A program made the position numbers and the translations under genes. Below are positions 35,039 to 43,919 of a DNA stretch of 64,000 nt, in pieces (position 1 is the first letter of the stretch; each line of letters begins with the position of its first letter). Source of the DNA: Paracoccaceae bacterium (lineage in GTDB: Bacteria > Pseudomonadota > Alphaproteobacteria > Rhodobacterales > Rhodobacteraceae). Under the pieces are notes generated by a model that worked only from the letters and a program-made list of their open reading frames with translations, was not told the origin of the DNA and ran no database searches. The stretch is taken from contig JASBUI010000006.1 in NCBI GenBank assembly GCA_030148005.1, positions 1-64,000 of the forward strand, in the 5' to 3' direction.

Positions 35039-36718
35039 ATGTGCGCTAAAGCAACAATGGAGGAATTCGAAGCCCTCCTGAACGAAAGCTTCGAAATTGA
35101 CACACCCGACGAAGGGTCTGTTGTCAAAGGCAAAGTCATCGCCATCGAGGCCGGACAAGCCATCATCGACGTAGGCTACAAGATGGAAGGCCGCGTCGAA
35201 CTTAAAGAATTTGCAAACCCCGGTGAAGCACCTGACATCGCTGTTGGCGATGAGGTCGAAGTCTTTCTGGACCGCGTTGAGAACGCGCGCGGCGAAGCAT
35301 CGATCAGCCGCGACAAGGCGCGCCGTGAGGAAGCTTGGGATCGTCTGGAAAAGGCATACGCCGACGAGAATCGCGTCGAAGGCGCGATCTTTGGCCGTGT
35401 CAAAGGCGGCTTTACCGTCGATCTGGGCGGCGCCGTGGCCTTCCTCCCGGGCAGCCAGGTAGACGTGCGCCCCGTGCGCGACGCTGGCCCGTTGATGGGC
35501 ATGAAGCAGCCTTTCCAGATCCTGAAAATGGACCGCCGCCGTGGCAACATCGTTGTCAGCCGCCGCGCCATTCTGGAAGAGAGCCGTGCCGAGCAGCGTG
35601 CCGAGGTTATCGGTAACCTGACCGAAGGCCAGGCTGTTGACGGTGTCGTCAAGAACATCACCGAATACGGCGCATTCGTCGATCTGGGCGGTGTTGACGG
35701 TCTTTTGCACGTCACCGACATGGCATGGCGCCGTGTGAACCATCCTTCTGAGATCCTGACGATCGGCGAGACCATCAAGGTCCAGGTCATCAAGATCAAC
35801 AAGGAAACACACCGCATCAGCCTTGGCATGAAGCAGCTGCAGGACGATCCGTGGAACCTTGTCGAAGGCAAGTACCCGCTGGAATCGACCCACACGGGTC
35901 GCGTCACCAACATCACCGACTACGGTGCATTTGTTGAACTTGAGCCGGGCGTCGAAGGCCTTGTTCACGTCAGCGAAATGTCCTGGACCAAAAAGAACGT
36001 CCACCCCGGCAAGATCGTTTCGACCAGCCAGGAAGTGGAAGTTATGGTTCTTGAGATCGACAGCGCCAAGCGCCGCGTCTCGCTGGGCCTCAAGCAGACG
36101 ATGCGCAACCCTTGGGAAGTCTTTGCCGAGCAGAACCCTGTCGGCACAGAGGTCGAGGGCGAGGTCAAGAACATCACCGAGTTCGGTCTGTTCATTGGTC
36201 TGGACGGCGACATCGACGGCATGGTTCACCTCAGCGACCTGACATGGGAAGGCCGCGGCGAAGACGTCATCGGCGACTATCGCAAGGGCGACATGGTCAA
36301 GGCCGTTGTCACCGAAGTGGACACCGACAAAGAGCGTATCTCGCTTTCGGTCAAGGCACTTGGCGGCGATCCCTTCGCGGATGCAACCGGCGGCGTAAAG
36401 CGCGGCTCGATCATCACTGTTGAAGTGACCAAGATCGAAGATGGCGGTGTCGAGGTCGAGTATGAAGGCATGAAATCCTTCATCCGTCGCTCGGACCTTA
36501 GCCGTGACCGTGCCGAACAGCGCCCCGACCGCTTTGGCGTTGGCGACAAGGTCGACGTCCGCGTCACCAACATCGACGCCAAGACCCGCCGTCTGGGTCT
36601 GTCGATCAAGGCGCGCGAGATCGCGGAAGAGAAAGAAGCGGTCGAGCAGTATGGCTCGTCTGACTCAGGTGCATCGCTTGGCGATATCCTGGGCGCCGCG
36701 CTGAAGGGCGACGAATAA
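35039..36718 (+). CDS. rpsA: 30S ribosomal protein S1
   Basis: A 559-residue protein built of six S1 RNA-binding repeats, recognisable from repeated NITEYGAFVDLGGVDGLLHV-type blocks near residues 205, 290 and 380, plus more divergent ones at both ends. It delivers mRNA to the ribosome. The start MCAKATMEEFEALLNESF is typical of Roseobacter S1. A strong terminator follows at 36742. Confidence 0.97.
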   Translation: MCAKATMEEFEALLNESFEIDTPDEGSVVKGKVIAIEAGQAIIDVGYKMEGRVELKEFANPGEAPDIAVGDEVEVFLDRVENARGEASISRDKARREEAWDRLEKAYADENRVEGAIFGRVKGGFTVDLGGAVAFLPGSQVDVRPVRDAGPLMGMKQPFQILKMDRRRGNIVVSRRAILEESRAEQRAEVIGNLTEGQAVDGVVKNITEYGAFVDLGGVDGLLHVTDMAWRRVNHPSEILTIGETIKVQVIKINKETHRISLGMKQLQDDPWNLVEGKYPLESTHTGRVTNITDYGAFVELEPGVEGLVHVSEMSWTKKNVHPGKIVSTSQEVEVMVLEIDSAKRRVSLGLKQTMRNPWEVFAEQNPVGTEVEGEVKNITEFGLFIGLDGDIDGMVHLSDLTWEGRGEDVIGDYRKGDMVKAVVTEVDTDKERISLSVKALGGDPFADATGGVKRGSIITVEVTKIEDGGVEVEYEGMKSFIRRSDLSRDRAEQRPDRFGVGDKVDVRVTNIDAKTRRLGLSIKAREIAEEKEAVEQYGSSDSGASLGDILGAALKGDE

Positions 36719-36741
36719 TCTGACCCTTCATAAGTGACAGC

Positions 36742-36772
36742 AAAACGGCCTCGCAATTTGCGGGGCCGTTTT
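36742..36772 (+). terminator. rho-independent terminator after rpsA
   Basis: AAAACGGCCTCGC at 36742-36754 pairs with GCGGGGCCGTTTT at 36760-36772 across a 5-base loop, with one G-T pair and a T-ending arm. Confidence 0.88.
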
Positions 36773-36911
36773 CGTCTCTGCCTCGAATCGGGTGTGACGC
36801 TGCAGTGCGGCAATCCGGACCCGACCGACCCCGAGACCCGAAAATGGCCTATTGCCCGGAAATTATTGTGTGAATCCGGCGCAATTTTTTGATTTGGGCC
36901 CTCGCTGGGAG

Positions 36912-36940
36912 TTCCTTGCGCAAATAAATCTGCTTATAGT
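36912..36940 (+). promoter_or_regulatory. candidate ihfB promoter
   Basis: TTCCTT at 36912-36917 and TATAGT at 36935-36940 with a 17-base spacer, 64 bases before the ihfB start. Confidence 0.4.
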
Positions 36941-37003
36941 TCGCAGATGCTTCGCAGGCATGCCACCATGCGACAATGAAAAGGTACGGGGGGAAACACC
37001 AGG

Positions 37004-37285
37004 ATGATCCGATCCGAATTGATCCAACGGATTGCTGACGACAACCCACATCTGTATCAGCGCGACGTCGAACGCATCGTAAACACGATCTTTGAAGAAA
37101 TCATTGAGGCGATGTCCAAGGGCGACCGTGTTGAGCTTCGCGGTTTCGGCGCCTTTTCGGTCAAGAAGCGCGATGCGCGCGTCGGCCGCAATCCACGTAC
37201 CGGAGAATCCGTCGAAGTCGAGGAAAAGCACGTGCCTTTCTTCAAGACCGGAAAGCTTCTCAGGGACCGACTGAACGGCAAATAA
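37004..37285 (+). CDS. ihfB: integration host factor subunit beta
   Basis: A 93-residue DNA-bending protein of the HU/IHF fold. The motifs [15 protein letters not shown] and the DNA-intercalating arm [21 protein letters not shown] are intact, and the N-terminal [11 protein letters not shown] fits IHF-beta rather than HU. It partners IHF-alpha encoded elsewhere. The next gene starts four bases later. Confidence 0.95.
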   Translation: MIRSELIQRIADDNPHLYQRDVERIVNTIFEEIIEAMSKGDRVELRGFGAFSVKKRDARVGRNPRTGESVEVEEKHVPFFKTGKLLRDRLNGK

Positions 37286-37289
37286 GCCT

Positions 37290-37646
37290 ATGCGCTATAT
37301 CAAGTATCTGTTTCTGGCGGTGATCGGAATTGCTCTGATCACTGTCGCACTTGCCAATCGCGGGTTCGTCACCTTGCGTCTCTTGCCCGAAGCCTTGGGC
37401 AATCTCTTTGGCTATACCGGTCAGATTCAGCTACCGCTTTTCTTGGTAATTTTCGGCGGCATCGCTGTCGGGCTGCTGATCGGCTTTGCCTGGGAATGGC
37501 TGCGCGAGCACAAGCATCGCGCCGCCGCCGCCCGTAAGGCGCGCGAAGTTGGCCAGCTTAGCCGCGAGGTTAGCCGCCTCAAAGAGGCGCCGGGCCAAAA
37601 GGACGATGTCCTGGCGCTACTTGAGGAAGCCGAAAAGGCGCGCTAA
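37290..37646 (+). CDS. LapA-domain (DUF1049) membrane protein
   Basis: A 118-residue inner-membrane protein with two hydrophobic segments (about residues 4-22 and 48-70, the second ending GFAWEWLREHKHR) and a charged cytoplasmic tail likely to form a coiled coil. LapA proteins of enterobacteria act with LapB in control of lipopolysaccharide synthesis. It lies between ihfB and trpF, an order common in Rhodobacterales. Confidence 0.85.
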   Translation: MRYIKYLFLAVIGIALITVALANRGFVTLRLLPEALGNLFGYTGQIQLPLFLVIFGGIAVGLLIGFAWEWLREHKHRAAAARKAREVGQLSREVSRLKEAPGQKDDVLALLEEAEKAR

Positions 37647-37655
37647 ACCCGGCGC

Positions 37656-38306
37656 ATGGCGTCATCATTGATCAGAACCAAGATCTGTGGCCTGCGTGAC
37701 GCGGGCCATATCGCAGCGGCCGCAGAGGCCGGCGCGGCTTATGTTGGCTTCGTATTCTTTGCCAAATCGCCGCGCAACATCGGCCTTGATGAGGCGCGCG
37801 CGCTGGCCATTGATGTTCCCGCAGGCGTGGCCAAGGTTGCCCTTGTCGTGAATGCCGATGATGCCTTTCTTGATCAGCTGACGGAAACTGTACCGCTGGA
37901 CATGCTGCAACTTCACGGCAGTGAAAGCCCGGGCCGGGTGCGTGAGGTTAAGACGCGCTATGGTCTGCCCGTCATGAAAGCCATCGGCGTTGCCGAAGCC
38001 GAAGATGTGCCGCAGATCGATGACTATGCCGCCGTTGCAGACCAGCTTTTGATCGACGCCAAGCCGCCGCGCGGCGCGGACCTGCCGGGCGGCAACGGGC
38101 TTACCTTTGACTGGCGCCTGATCGCCGGGCGCCGCTGGCCGGTGCCTTGGATGCTGGCCGGCGGGCTGGTGCCGGGAAACGTGGCTGAGGCTATTCAGTT
38201 GACCGGCACGCGTCAGGTTGATGTATCGTCAGGCGTCGAAAGCGCGCCGGGCATCAAGGATCCCGAATTGATCCGCGCATTTCTGGCCGAGGCCAGCCTT
38301 CAATGA
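37656..38306 (+). CDS. trpF: phosphoribosylanthranilate isomerase
   Basis: A 216-residue TIM-barrel enzyme of tryptophan synthesis. The catalytic Cys is in TKICGLRD and the Asp in [20 protein letters not shown]-type [10 protein letters not shown] and [11 protein letters not shown] are the usual phosphate-binding elements. It overlaps the following acetyltransferase gene by four bases, and trpB follows. Confidence 0.95.
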   Translation: MASSLIRTKICGLRDAGHIAAAAEAGAAYVGFVFFAKSPRNIGLDEARALAIDVPAGVAKVALVVNADDAFLDQLTETVPLDMLQLHGSESPGRVREVKTRYGLPVMKAIGVAEAEDVPQIDDYAAVADQLLIDAKPPRGADLPGGNGLTFDWRLIAGRRWPVPWMLAGGLVPGNVAEAIQLTGTRQVDVSSGVESAPGIKDPELIRAFLAEASLQ

Positions 38307-38752
38307 ACGTCACTTTCCGGTTGGCCGCCCTTGCGGATGTGCCCGCCGTTCTGGACCTATTGGTGGACGACGCCCTTGGCGCGACCCGCGAAAGCGCTGA
38401 TCTTGATCTCTACCGCGACGCTTTTGCCCGCATGCAAAGCGAAGGCGCAAATCATCTGATCGTTGGTGAAGCGGGGGGCCGGATCGTGGCCACCTGCCAG
38501 CTGACCTTCATCTCGGGCATGTCACTTGGCGCGGCGCGCCGGGCGCAGGTTGAAAGCGTCCGCGTCGCCAGCGATCTGCGCGGACATGGTATCGGACGCC
38601 AGATGATGGCTGATGTTGAAAGGCGCGCGCGCGCCGCCGGTTGCACGCTGATCCAGCTGACCATGAACAAAAGCCGCACCGATTCCGCACATTTCTATCA
38701 GAGCCTCGGCTTTACCCCTTCGCACATCGGGTATAAACGCGATCTGACCTGA
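38303..38752 (+). CDS. GNAT-family N-acetyltransferase
   Basis: A 149-residue acyl-CoA transferase. The acetyl-CoA site is seen as [20 protein letters not shown] near residue 85, and the C-terminal [18 protein letters not shown] is typical. The acceptor is unknown. It lies between trpF and trpB, overlapping trpF, and is presumably co-expressed; this insertion into the trp pair recurs in relatives, but I cannot verify it here. Confidence 0.9.
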   Translation: MNVTFRLAALADVPAVLDLLVDDALGATRESADLDLYRDAFARMQSEGANHLIVGEAGGRIVATCQLTFISGMSLGAARRAQVESVRVASDLRGHGIGRQMMADVERRARAAGCTLIQLTMNKSRTDSAHFYQSLGFTPSHIGYKRDLT

Positions 38753-38768
38753 CACCCCGGAGGCCGAT

Positions 38769-39995
38769 ATGGCGAACGATCTTTTCAACAGCTTCATGAC
38801 CGGCCCCGATGAGAACGGCCGCTTTGGCGACTTTGGCGGACGCTTTGTCAGCGAAACCCTGATGCCGCTGATCCTTGAGCTTGAAGCAGAGTACGAAAAG
38901 GCCAAGACCGATGCCAGTTTCTGGGCCCAGATGGATGATCTGTGGACCCACTATGTCGGTCGCCCCAGCCCCTTGTATTTCGCCGAGCGCCTGACCGAAG
39001 AGCTGGGCGGCGCCAAGGTCTATATGAAGCGCGATGAGCTGAACCACACCGGCGCGCATAAGATCAACAACGTGCTGGGCCAGATCATCCTTGCCATGCG
39101 CATGGGCAAAAGCCGTATCATCGCCGAAACCGGCGCCGGTCAGCACGGCGTTGCCACGGCGACGGTCTGTGCCAAGTTCGGCCTGAAATGCGTCGTCTAT
39201 ATGGGTGCCCACGATGTCGAGCGTCAGGCGCCAAACGTGTTTCGGATGAAGCTTTTGGGCGCCGAGGTTGTGCCAGTGACTTCGGGACGCGGAACGCTCA
39301 AGGACGCGATGAACGACGCGTTGCGCGACTGGGTGACCAATGTGCGCGACACTTTCTACTGCATCGGCACGGTTGCAGGCCCGCATCCCTATCCGGCCAT
39401 GGTCCGCGATTTTCAGGCGATCATCGGCAAAGAGGCCAAAGAGCAGATGCAAGCCGCCGAAGGCCGCCTTCCCGACACGCTGATCGCCGCGATCGGCGGC
39501 GGCTCGAACGCGATGGGTCTCTTCTTTCCGTTCCTCGACGACAAGGATGTGAACATCATCGGCGTCGAAGCAGGCGGCAAGGGCGTAAACGCCAAGATGG
39601 AACACTGCGCCTCGCTGACCGGCGGGCGCCCTGGTGTTCTGCATGGCAACCGCACCTACCTGTTGCAGGATGACGATGGCCAGATCCTCGAAGGTTTTTC
39701 GATCTCAGCCGGTCTTGATTACCCCGGCATCGGGCCCGAACATTCGTGGCTGCATGAGATTGGCCGCGCCAAATACGTGGCAATCACCGACGTCGAAGCG
39801 CTGGAAGCGTTCCAGACCTGTTGCCGGCTTGAGGGGATCATCCCCGCGCTTGAGCCAAGCCATGCTTTGGCCCATGTCATCAAGATCGCACCGACCCTTC
39901 CCAAGGATCACATCATCTGCATGAACATGTGCGGGCGCGGCGACAAGGACATCTTTACCGTGGCAAAGGCGCTTGGCGTCTCGATGGAAGGCTGA
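38769..39995 (+). CDS. trpB: tryptophan synthase beta chain
   Basis: A 408-residue PLP enzyme joining indole and serine. The cofactor lysine is in [11 protein letters not shown], the glycine loop is IGGGSNAMG and [10 protein letters not shown] is present. The alpha chain gene trpA is 10 kb away on the other strand, so the pair is not co-transcribed. Confidence 0.97.
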   Translation: MANDLFNSFMTGPDENGRFGDFGGRFVSETLMPLILELEAEYEKAKTDASFWAQMDDLWTHYVGRPSPLYFAERLTEELGGAKVYMKRDELNHTGAHKINNVLGQIILAMRMGKSRIIAETGAGQHGVATATVCAKFGLKCVVYMGAHDVERQAPNVFRMKLLGAEVVPVTSGRGTLKDAMNDALRDWVTNVRDTFYCIGTVAGPHPYPAMVRDFQAIIGKEAKEQMQAAEGRLPDTLIAAIGGGSNAMGLFFPFLDDKDVNIIGVEAGGKGVNAKMEHCASLTGGRPGVLHGNRTYLLQDDDGQILEGFSISAGLDYPGIGPEHSWLHEIGRAKYVAITDVEALEAFQTCCRLEGIIPALEPSHALAHVIKIAPTLPKDHIICMNMCGRGDKDIFTVAKALGVSMEG

Positions 39996-40445
39996 TTTGA
40001 TTCGGCCCGCGGCTGGCATGCGGCGCGTCTTGCCAGCCCATCACCTCTAGTCTTTTCGGTCCATGTTACGCCGGTTTCCTGGCCTGGTTGCAGTCTGCAA
40101 CTTAGGTTTGGCCCGCCAATGGCAAGGTTTTGCCCGGAAGCCGCGTTTCCCGGCAAAGCCACGGCCGCCAGCAAATTAATCATTGAATACAATGGGCTGT
40201 AGCGCCCCTGGCGCCAAGGGCAAACCGCCCGCCGCCTAAACTTCGGTTTAGCCGCCTAAACCGGCGGACTGTATCGGGCCCATAAACCCCGTCTCGATAG
40301 CGGCTGCGAAATCATTCGATCAGACAGGGTGTCGAGGCTGGCCAGTCCAGTCACACCCCCCCACACGGCTGGCATGCCGTTTACTTCCCCAAAAGTAGGC
40401 ATGCCAGCCACCCTTGATTTGAATTTGCAAGAAGGCCCAGAAACG
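39996..40445. other. intergenic region with hairpins before the secreted-protein cluster
   Basis: A 450-base gap. It contains CTAAAC-TTCG-GTTTAG, a six-pair hairpin with a UUCG tetraloop, at 40236-40251, and a long hairpin at 40367-40409. An AT-rich TACAAT near 40187 could be a -10 element. No coding frame of convincing character is present. Confidence 0.6.
40367..40409 (+). repeat. long perfect inverted repeat
   Basis: GGCTGGCATGCC at 40367-40378 is the exact reverse complement of GGCATGCCAGCC at 40398-40409. Inside the loop TACTT and AAGTA can add five pairs. No T-run follows, so it is not a typical terminator. It ends 36 bases before the first gene of the cluster and may lie in its mRNA leader. 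Confidence 0.7.
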
Positions 40446-40859
40446 ATGAAAACACTACTTTTGACCACAGCACTTACGGCAATCCTTGGTTCGGCAGCAC
40501 TGGCTGCAAGCCACTCACAATCCAGTACAGGCACATCGACCGGAAGCAGCAGCGCCACTTGTGACGCAGCTTCGGATCCGACCTGTGCAAGCGGCGGCGG
40601 CACTGGCGCGTCTTCGTCCAGCTACAAGGACGATGACAAGATGGACGACAACAGCAGCAGCATGAGCGACGACAACTACGACGATCATTCCAGCAGCAGC
40701 ATGAGCGACGACAACTACGACGATAATTCCAGCAGCAGCATGAGTGACGATAGCGAAGACGACCATTCCAGCAGCAGCGACGACAGCAGCGACGACAGCA
40801 GCGACGACAGCAGCGACGACAGCAGCGATGACAGCAGCAGCGACAGCAAGGACGATTGA
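40446..40859 (+). CDS. secreted tandem-repeat Ser/Asp-rich protein
   Basis: A 137-residue protein with signal peptide MKTLLLTTALTAILGSAALA. After a Ser/Thr/Gly segment with two Cys comes an acidic repetitive tail: three 13-residue units of the form SSSMSDDNYDDHS (39-bp DNA period, starting at 40653, 40692 and 40731) and then five DDSS units (12-bp period). The composition, almost only Ser and Asp, suggests a disordered, strongly anionic extracellular or periplasmic polymer that could bind divalent cations. AGAAGG lies before the ATG. I recognise no family. Confidence 0.75.
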   Translation: MKTLLLTTALTAILGSAALAASHSQSSTGTSTGSSSATCDAASDPTCASGGGTGASSSSYKDDDKMDDNSSSMSDDNYDDHSSSSMSDDNYDDNSSSSMSDDSEDDHSSSSDDSSDDSSDDSSDDSSDDSSSDSKDD

Positions 40860-40949
40860 TCGCTGGTAAAACCGGCATCCATTGTCGTAAACTACAGGCA
40901 TGGCCTCTGCGCTTCGTTGAAGGGCAGGGGCCTGAACCCGGATAAACAG

Positions 40950-41438
40950 ATGTTCAAAGCATTCATTTTTTCACTTTCCTTGGGAATTTCAGCAATCGTG
41001 GCCCCGCCCGCGACGGCAGATCCCATGCGGGACCGAATAATTGAGCAACTCAAAGGCCAGGGATTTCAGGAAATTGCCGTAACGCGCACGTTCCTTGGAC
41101 GCACACGCATCGTCGCCAAGGGAAGCGAGTTTAAGCGCGAGATCATCATCAACGGATCCAACGGTGTCATCCTGCGTGACTTCTGGGTCCAGTTGAAACG
41201 CGATGATGGCGACAGCGTCGGAATAGTCGCGCCCGCAGAGAACGCGCAAAGCAACTCGGGCTCTGGCTCGAGCGGGGACAGTAGCGCCTCATCGCCAGAC
41301 AATGACGAACACGCCGACACTGAAACGGACGACAGCTCCGACGATGAAGTAAGCGATAGCGACGGGAGCAGTGACAGTGAAAGCAGCGACAGCAGCGACA
41401 GCGGCGATAGCAGCGATAGCAACGACTCACATGAATAG
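40950..41438 (+). CDS. secreted protein: PepSY-like module plus Ser/Asp tail
   Basis: A 162-residue protein with signal peptide ending PATADP (about residue 24). Residues 26-82 form a module with GQGF, RTFLGRTRIVA, KREIII and GVILRDF, which aligns with the modules encoded at 42194 and 43287. The last 65 residues are Ser/Asp/Glu-rich (SDSESSDSSDSGDSSDS), like the protein encoded just upstream. The ATG at 40950 gives a proper signal peptide; a TTG at 40917 is in frame but unlikely. Function is unknown. The module looks PepSY-like in size and strand/helix pattern, which is a weak assignment. Confidence 0.7.
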   Translation: MFKAFIFSLSLGISAIVAPPATADPMRDRIIEQLKGQGFQEIAVTRTFLGRTRIVAKGSEFKREIIINGSNGVILRDFWVQLKRDDGDSVGIVAPAENAQSNSGSGSSGDSSASSPDNDEHADTETDDSSDDEVSDSDGSSDSESSDSSDSGDSSDSNDSHE

Positions 41439-41474
41439 GCACATGACGGCAGGCAGCAACGGCGCAACTGGCAA

Positions 41475-41984
41475 GTGACAAATCGGTACGTCATTCTAAT
41501 CGCGCTGATCGTTCAGCTCGTCGCGGCGACATTCTTTGTGGTCACGATCGCGGATTCGGTCTTTGGCCTCGGGATTGGCCCGATCAACTGGCAGATTTAC
41601 GAGTTCGTCGAACTTGGCGCTGCCTTGGGTTTGGTCTTGGGGGTCTTGCTTGGCGCGATCGCCTTCCGACAGGTGACCCGCCGCTCAGCCCATTTTGAAA
41701 CGCAGGTGCGCATCGCGTCCGGCGCGCTTTCAGAGGTCATGCAAAGCCACTTTGATGACTGGGGCCTGACACCGGCGGAAAAGGACGTGGCCTTTTTCGC
41801 GCTCAAGGGGCTGTCGCTTTTGGACATTGCCGCGCTGCGCAAGACATCCGAAGGCACCGTCAAGGCCCAGACCAATGCGATCTATAGAAAAGCGGGCGTG
41901 AACAGCCGATCACAGCTTATGAGCCTCTTTATAGAGGAACTGATGCAGGGCGATCTGATGGTCGGAACGAATAACGGTTCCTGA
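41475..41984 (+). CDS. membrane-anchored LuxR-type HTH regulator, paralogue 1
   Basis: A 169-residue protein. Two hydrophobic segments (about residues 6-28 and 44-66) are followed by a short linker and a LuxR/GerE helix-turn-helix: LTPAEKDVAFFALKGLSLLDIAALRKTSEGTVKAQ. No receiver or ligand domain is present. The usual His after TVK is replaced by AQ. It is 29% longer than a bare HTH unit only because of the membrane part. It starts with GTG at 41475, 36 bases after the secreted-protein gene. A close paralogue is at 43920, suggesting a membrane-tethered regulator for the cluster. Confidence 0.75.
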   Translation: MTNRYVILIALIVQLVAATFFVVTIADSVFGLGIGPINWQIYEFVELGAALGLVLGVLLGAIAFRQVTRRSAHFETQVRIASGALSEVMQSHFDDWGLTPAEKDVAFFALKGLSLLDIAALRKTSEGTVKAQTNAIYRKAGVNSRSQLMSLFIEELMQGDLMVGTNNGS

Positions 41985-42193
41985 ATAAGTGATCTCAAAG
42001 CCGCAAATCCGGCAGTTTTGGCTAAAATTGGCATAAACTAAAGTTCATAGCTGCCACAATTTCGCTCTTTTCTCTACAACGAAAGTATATTTCGCGCCGT
42101 ACTACCTTAGGGTGTATGGCCCGCCGTCGATCTTGCCTTCAACATTTTGTCATCACGACCCGTTTCACGAGTAAGATTTACGGAAGGTACAAA

Positions 42194-42826
42194 ATGTCAG
42201 GAAGAAGAAAAGCAATTCCCGCCGCGTTCGCGATCTCGGTGATGGCCGCTTCGGCGCCAGCCGCCTTTGCCCACTCCAAGTCCGTGCAAAAGGCCCCCCG
42301 CGGAGCGATCAGCCAGAATGAAAGTTTTCGCTCTCTCTCACAGAATGGCGTCGGCAATGTTACGGCCGAGCTAAAGTCGCGCGGTTATCAGATCACCCAC
42401 TCACGGCGGACAATTCTTGGCCGGTACCTGATCCGGGCCGAGCATGACACGCACCTTCGCGAAGTTCTGTTCCACCGCGATACGGGAAAGATCCTGAAAG
42501 ACCTGATCATTCGTCGCAAGTTGAACGACGGCGCGGATGTTGCGCGCAGAAGCGGTCTGGCCAATGCTCCGGCAATCGCTGGCGGCACGTTCAACAGCAA
42601 ACTGGACGCCGCTGTTGGCGCTGCGGGCGTTTCGGCCAACGTCAATGCCAGCGTTCCATCCGCGAGCGAAGCCACCAGCGCTTCGACCAGTGCTTCGGCG
42701 GGCGCCTCTGCCGGATCACCCGGCGAAAGTGGCGGCGGCGCTTCTGTTGAGGCATCGGCAGATGTATCTGCCGGCGGCGCTTATGTTTCGGCGGATGTAT
42801 CCGTCGACACCGGCCTTGGTCTTTAG
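42194..42826 (+). CDS. secreted protein: PepSY-like module plus Ala/Ser-rich tail
   Basis: A 210-residue protein with signal peptide ending APAAFAH (about residue 26). The shared module is at residues 52-108: SRGYQI, RTILGRYLIRAE, LREVLFH and TGKILKDL. The C-terminal 80 residues are a low-complexity, Cys-free Ala/Ser/Val tail (repeats of ASASAGAS and SADVSVDT). GGAAGG lies eight bases before ATG 42194; the frame is open upstream but those residues are not a signal sequence. Function is unknown; it is a paralogue of the proteins at 40950 and 43287. Confidence 0.72.
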   Translation: MSGRRKAIPAAFAISVMAASAPAAFAHSKSVQKAPRGAISQNESFRSLSQNGVGNVTAELKSRGYQITHSRRTILGRYLIRAEHDTHLREVLFHRDTGKILKDLIIRRKLNDGADVARRSGLANAPAIAGGTFNSKLDAAVGAAGVSANVNASVPSASEATSASTSASAGASAGSPGESGGGASVEASADVSAGGAYVSADVSVDTGLGL

Positions 42827-42836
42827 GATCGGCCGG

Positions 42837-43118
42837 GTGGCTGCTGCCGCAAAAAACCCGGAAGTTGCGCCAAAACAGCGCGCAGCTTCCCTTGCCCAAA
42901 AAGTCTTGGCGAACGCTCCACTGGCGCTGTTCGCTGCAGGCATCGCGAGCGCAGCCGTTAAACCTGCGTTCGGTATGGCTGATGCAACATGGATACTCGC
43001 CCTCGGCGTCACCGTTCCATGCTTTCTGCTAGCATCCTTTCAACACGGAAAGCATCAGCCCGCGCTCGCGATATGCCGCAAGGATCCGCGGCAGCGCGCA
43101 AATCGCACCAAGGACTGA
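42837..43118 (+). CDS. possible small two-segment membrane protein
   Basis: A 93-codon frame beginning with GTG at 42837, 10 bases after the preceding stop, with AGGA upstream. It has two good hydrophobic stretches (APLALFAAGIASAAV and ATWILALGVTVPCFLLASF) between charged ends, the layout of a small inner-membrane hairpin protein. Codon third positions are less G+C-rich than in its neighbours. I recognise no family, and it could be a chance frame in the 460-base gap between two cluster genes. Confidence 0.4.
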   Translation: MAAAAKNPEVAPKQRAASLAQKVLANAPLALFAAGIASAAVKPAFGMADATWILALGVTVPCFLLASFQHGKHQPALAICRKDPRQRANRTKD

Positions 43119-43286
43119 ACTTTCGTTCAAATCCTTCCACCCTGGGCGGCAAGCCTTTACAACCACAGTTCAATGCCCCCCCAACGAACCGTGGTTGGAT
43201 GGCGTTTGCCAAACCCCGGATGCATGTCTTGGCCACGACGAACGCAATGTCGTTCGCAACCAACCAGACAAAAGAAGGATGCTAAA

Positions 43287-43856
43287 ATGTCCAGAACGTC
43301 ACGAATTCTTCCCGCAGTACTTGCCGCTTCAATCGGCATGAGCATGGCCTCGGGCGCCTATAGCCAAAGCGCGGATACATCGGCCGATGCCTCGGCCAAC
43401 GCACAGGCAAGCCAAAGCGCCGATATCAAACTGGCGCAGGCAGACAGGCTTGCCGAGGTTGAGCGTGAGTTGCGCGCACGCGGCTATAAGATCATCAAGG
43501 AAGGGCGCACTCTTTTGGGCCGCTACTATGTGCGCGCCAAGAATGAGGTGCATGTTCGCGAAGTTGTCGTGCACCAGAGAACCGGCGAAGTTCTCAGCGA
43601 TGTGGCCTTCATGCTGAAGGGCGGCAATGACCAAGCAACCGAGGCCGCCGCCGCCGGTGAAGCCTCGCAGCAGAATCAGGAAAGTTCGGGCGGTTCGGGC
43701 TCTATCGGGGTCTCGACCGGCGGATCGGTCAGCGTCAACGTCGGAAGCTCTGTCGGAGTATCCGTAGGCGGCGGATCGGTCGATATCTCGGTCGGCGGTT
43801 CATCGGACACCTCCGCAGAAGGGTCCATGGGCGGCGGCCTTGGTCTTGGCAATTGA
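43287..43856 (+). CDS. secreted protein: PepSY-like module plus Gly/Ser/Val tail
   Basis: A 189-residue protein with signal peptide ending SGAYSQ (about residue 27). The shared module is at residues 55-110: ARGYKI, RTLLGRYYVRAK, VREVVVH and TGEVLSDV, the clearest of the three copies. The tail is Gly/Ser/Val repetitive (GGSVSVNVGSSVGVSVGG), suggesting alternating beta-like or disordered structure. AGAAGGA precedes the ATG. A GC-rich hairpin at 43881 separates it from the second HTH gene. Function unknown. Confidence 0.73.
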   Translation: MSRTSRILPAVLAASIGMSMASGAYSQSADTSADASANAQASQSADIKLAQADRLAEVERELRARGYKIIKEGRTLLGRYYVRAKNEVHVREVVVHQRTGEVLSDVAFMLKGGNDQATEAAAAGEASQQNQESSGGSGSIGVSTGGSVSVNVGSSVGVSVGGGSVDISVGGSSDTSAEGSMGGGLGLGN

Positions 43857-43880
43857 TCACATCCAAGGCATGAATAATCA

Positions 43881-43902
43881 GGCGGGGCTTTCGGGCCCCG
43901 CC
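43881..43902 (+). terminator. GC-rich hairpin between secreted-protein gene and HTH gene
   Basis: GGCGGGGC (43881-43888) pairs with GCCCCGCC (43895-43902) across a six-base loop. There is no T-run, so it may be a partial terminator or an mRNA stabiliser that lowers expression of the downstream regulator relative to the secreted protein. Confidence 0.5.
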
Positions 43903-43919
43903 GTGATGAGGTGATCACA

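Noticed and set aside
34868-36229. 453-codon minus-strand open frame over rpsA
   Set aside because: It is a mirror of the repetitive S1 sequence; its apparent internal repeats only reflect the S1 domains on the other strand.
40653-40840. Tandem repeats resembling a CRISPR or minisatellite array
   Set aside because: The periods of 39 and 12 bases are whole codons and lie inside a coding frame, with no unique spacers; they encode protein repeats.
40474-40901. Minus-strand frames giving Cys/Arg repeats or Val/Ala repeats
   Set aside because: These are the reverse reading of the Ser/Asp codon repeats. The plus-strand frame has a signal peptide and a ribosome site, so the minus-strand repeats are by-products.
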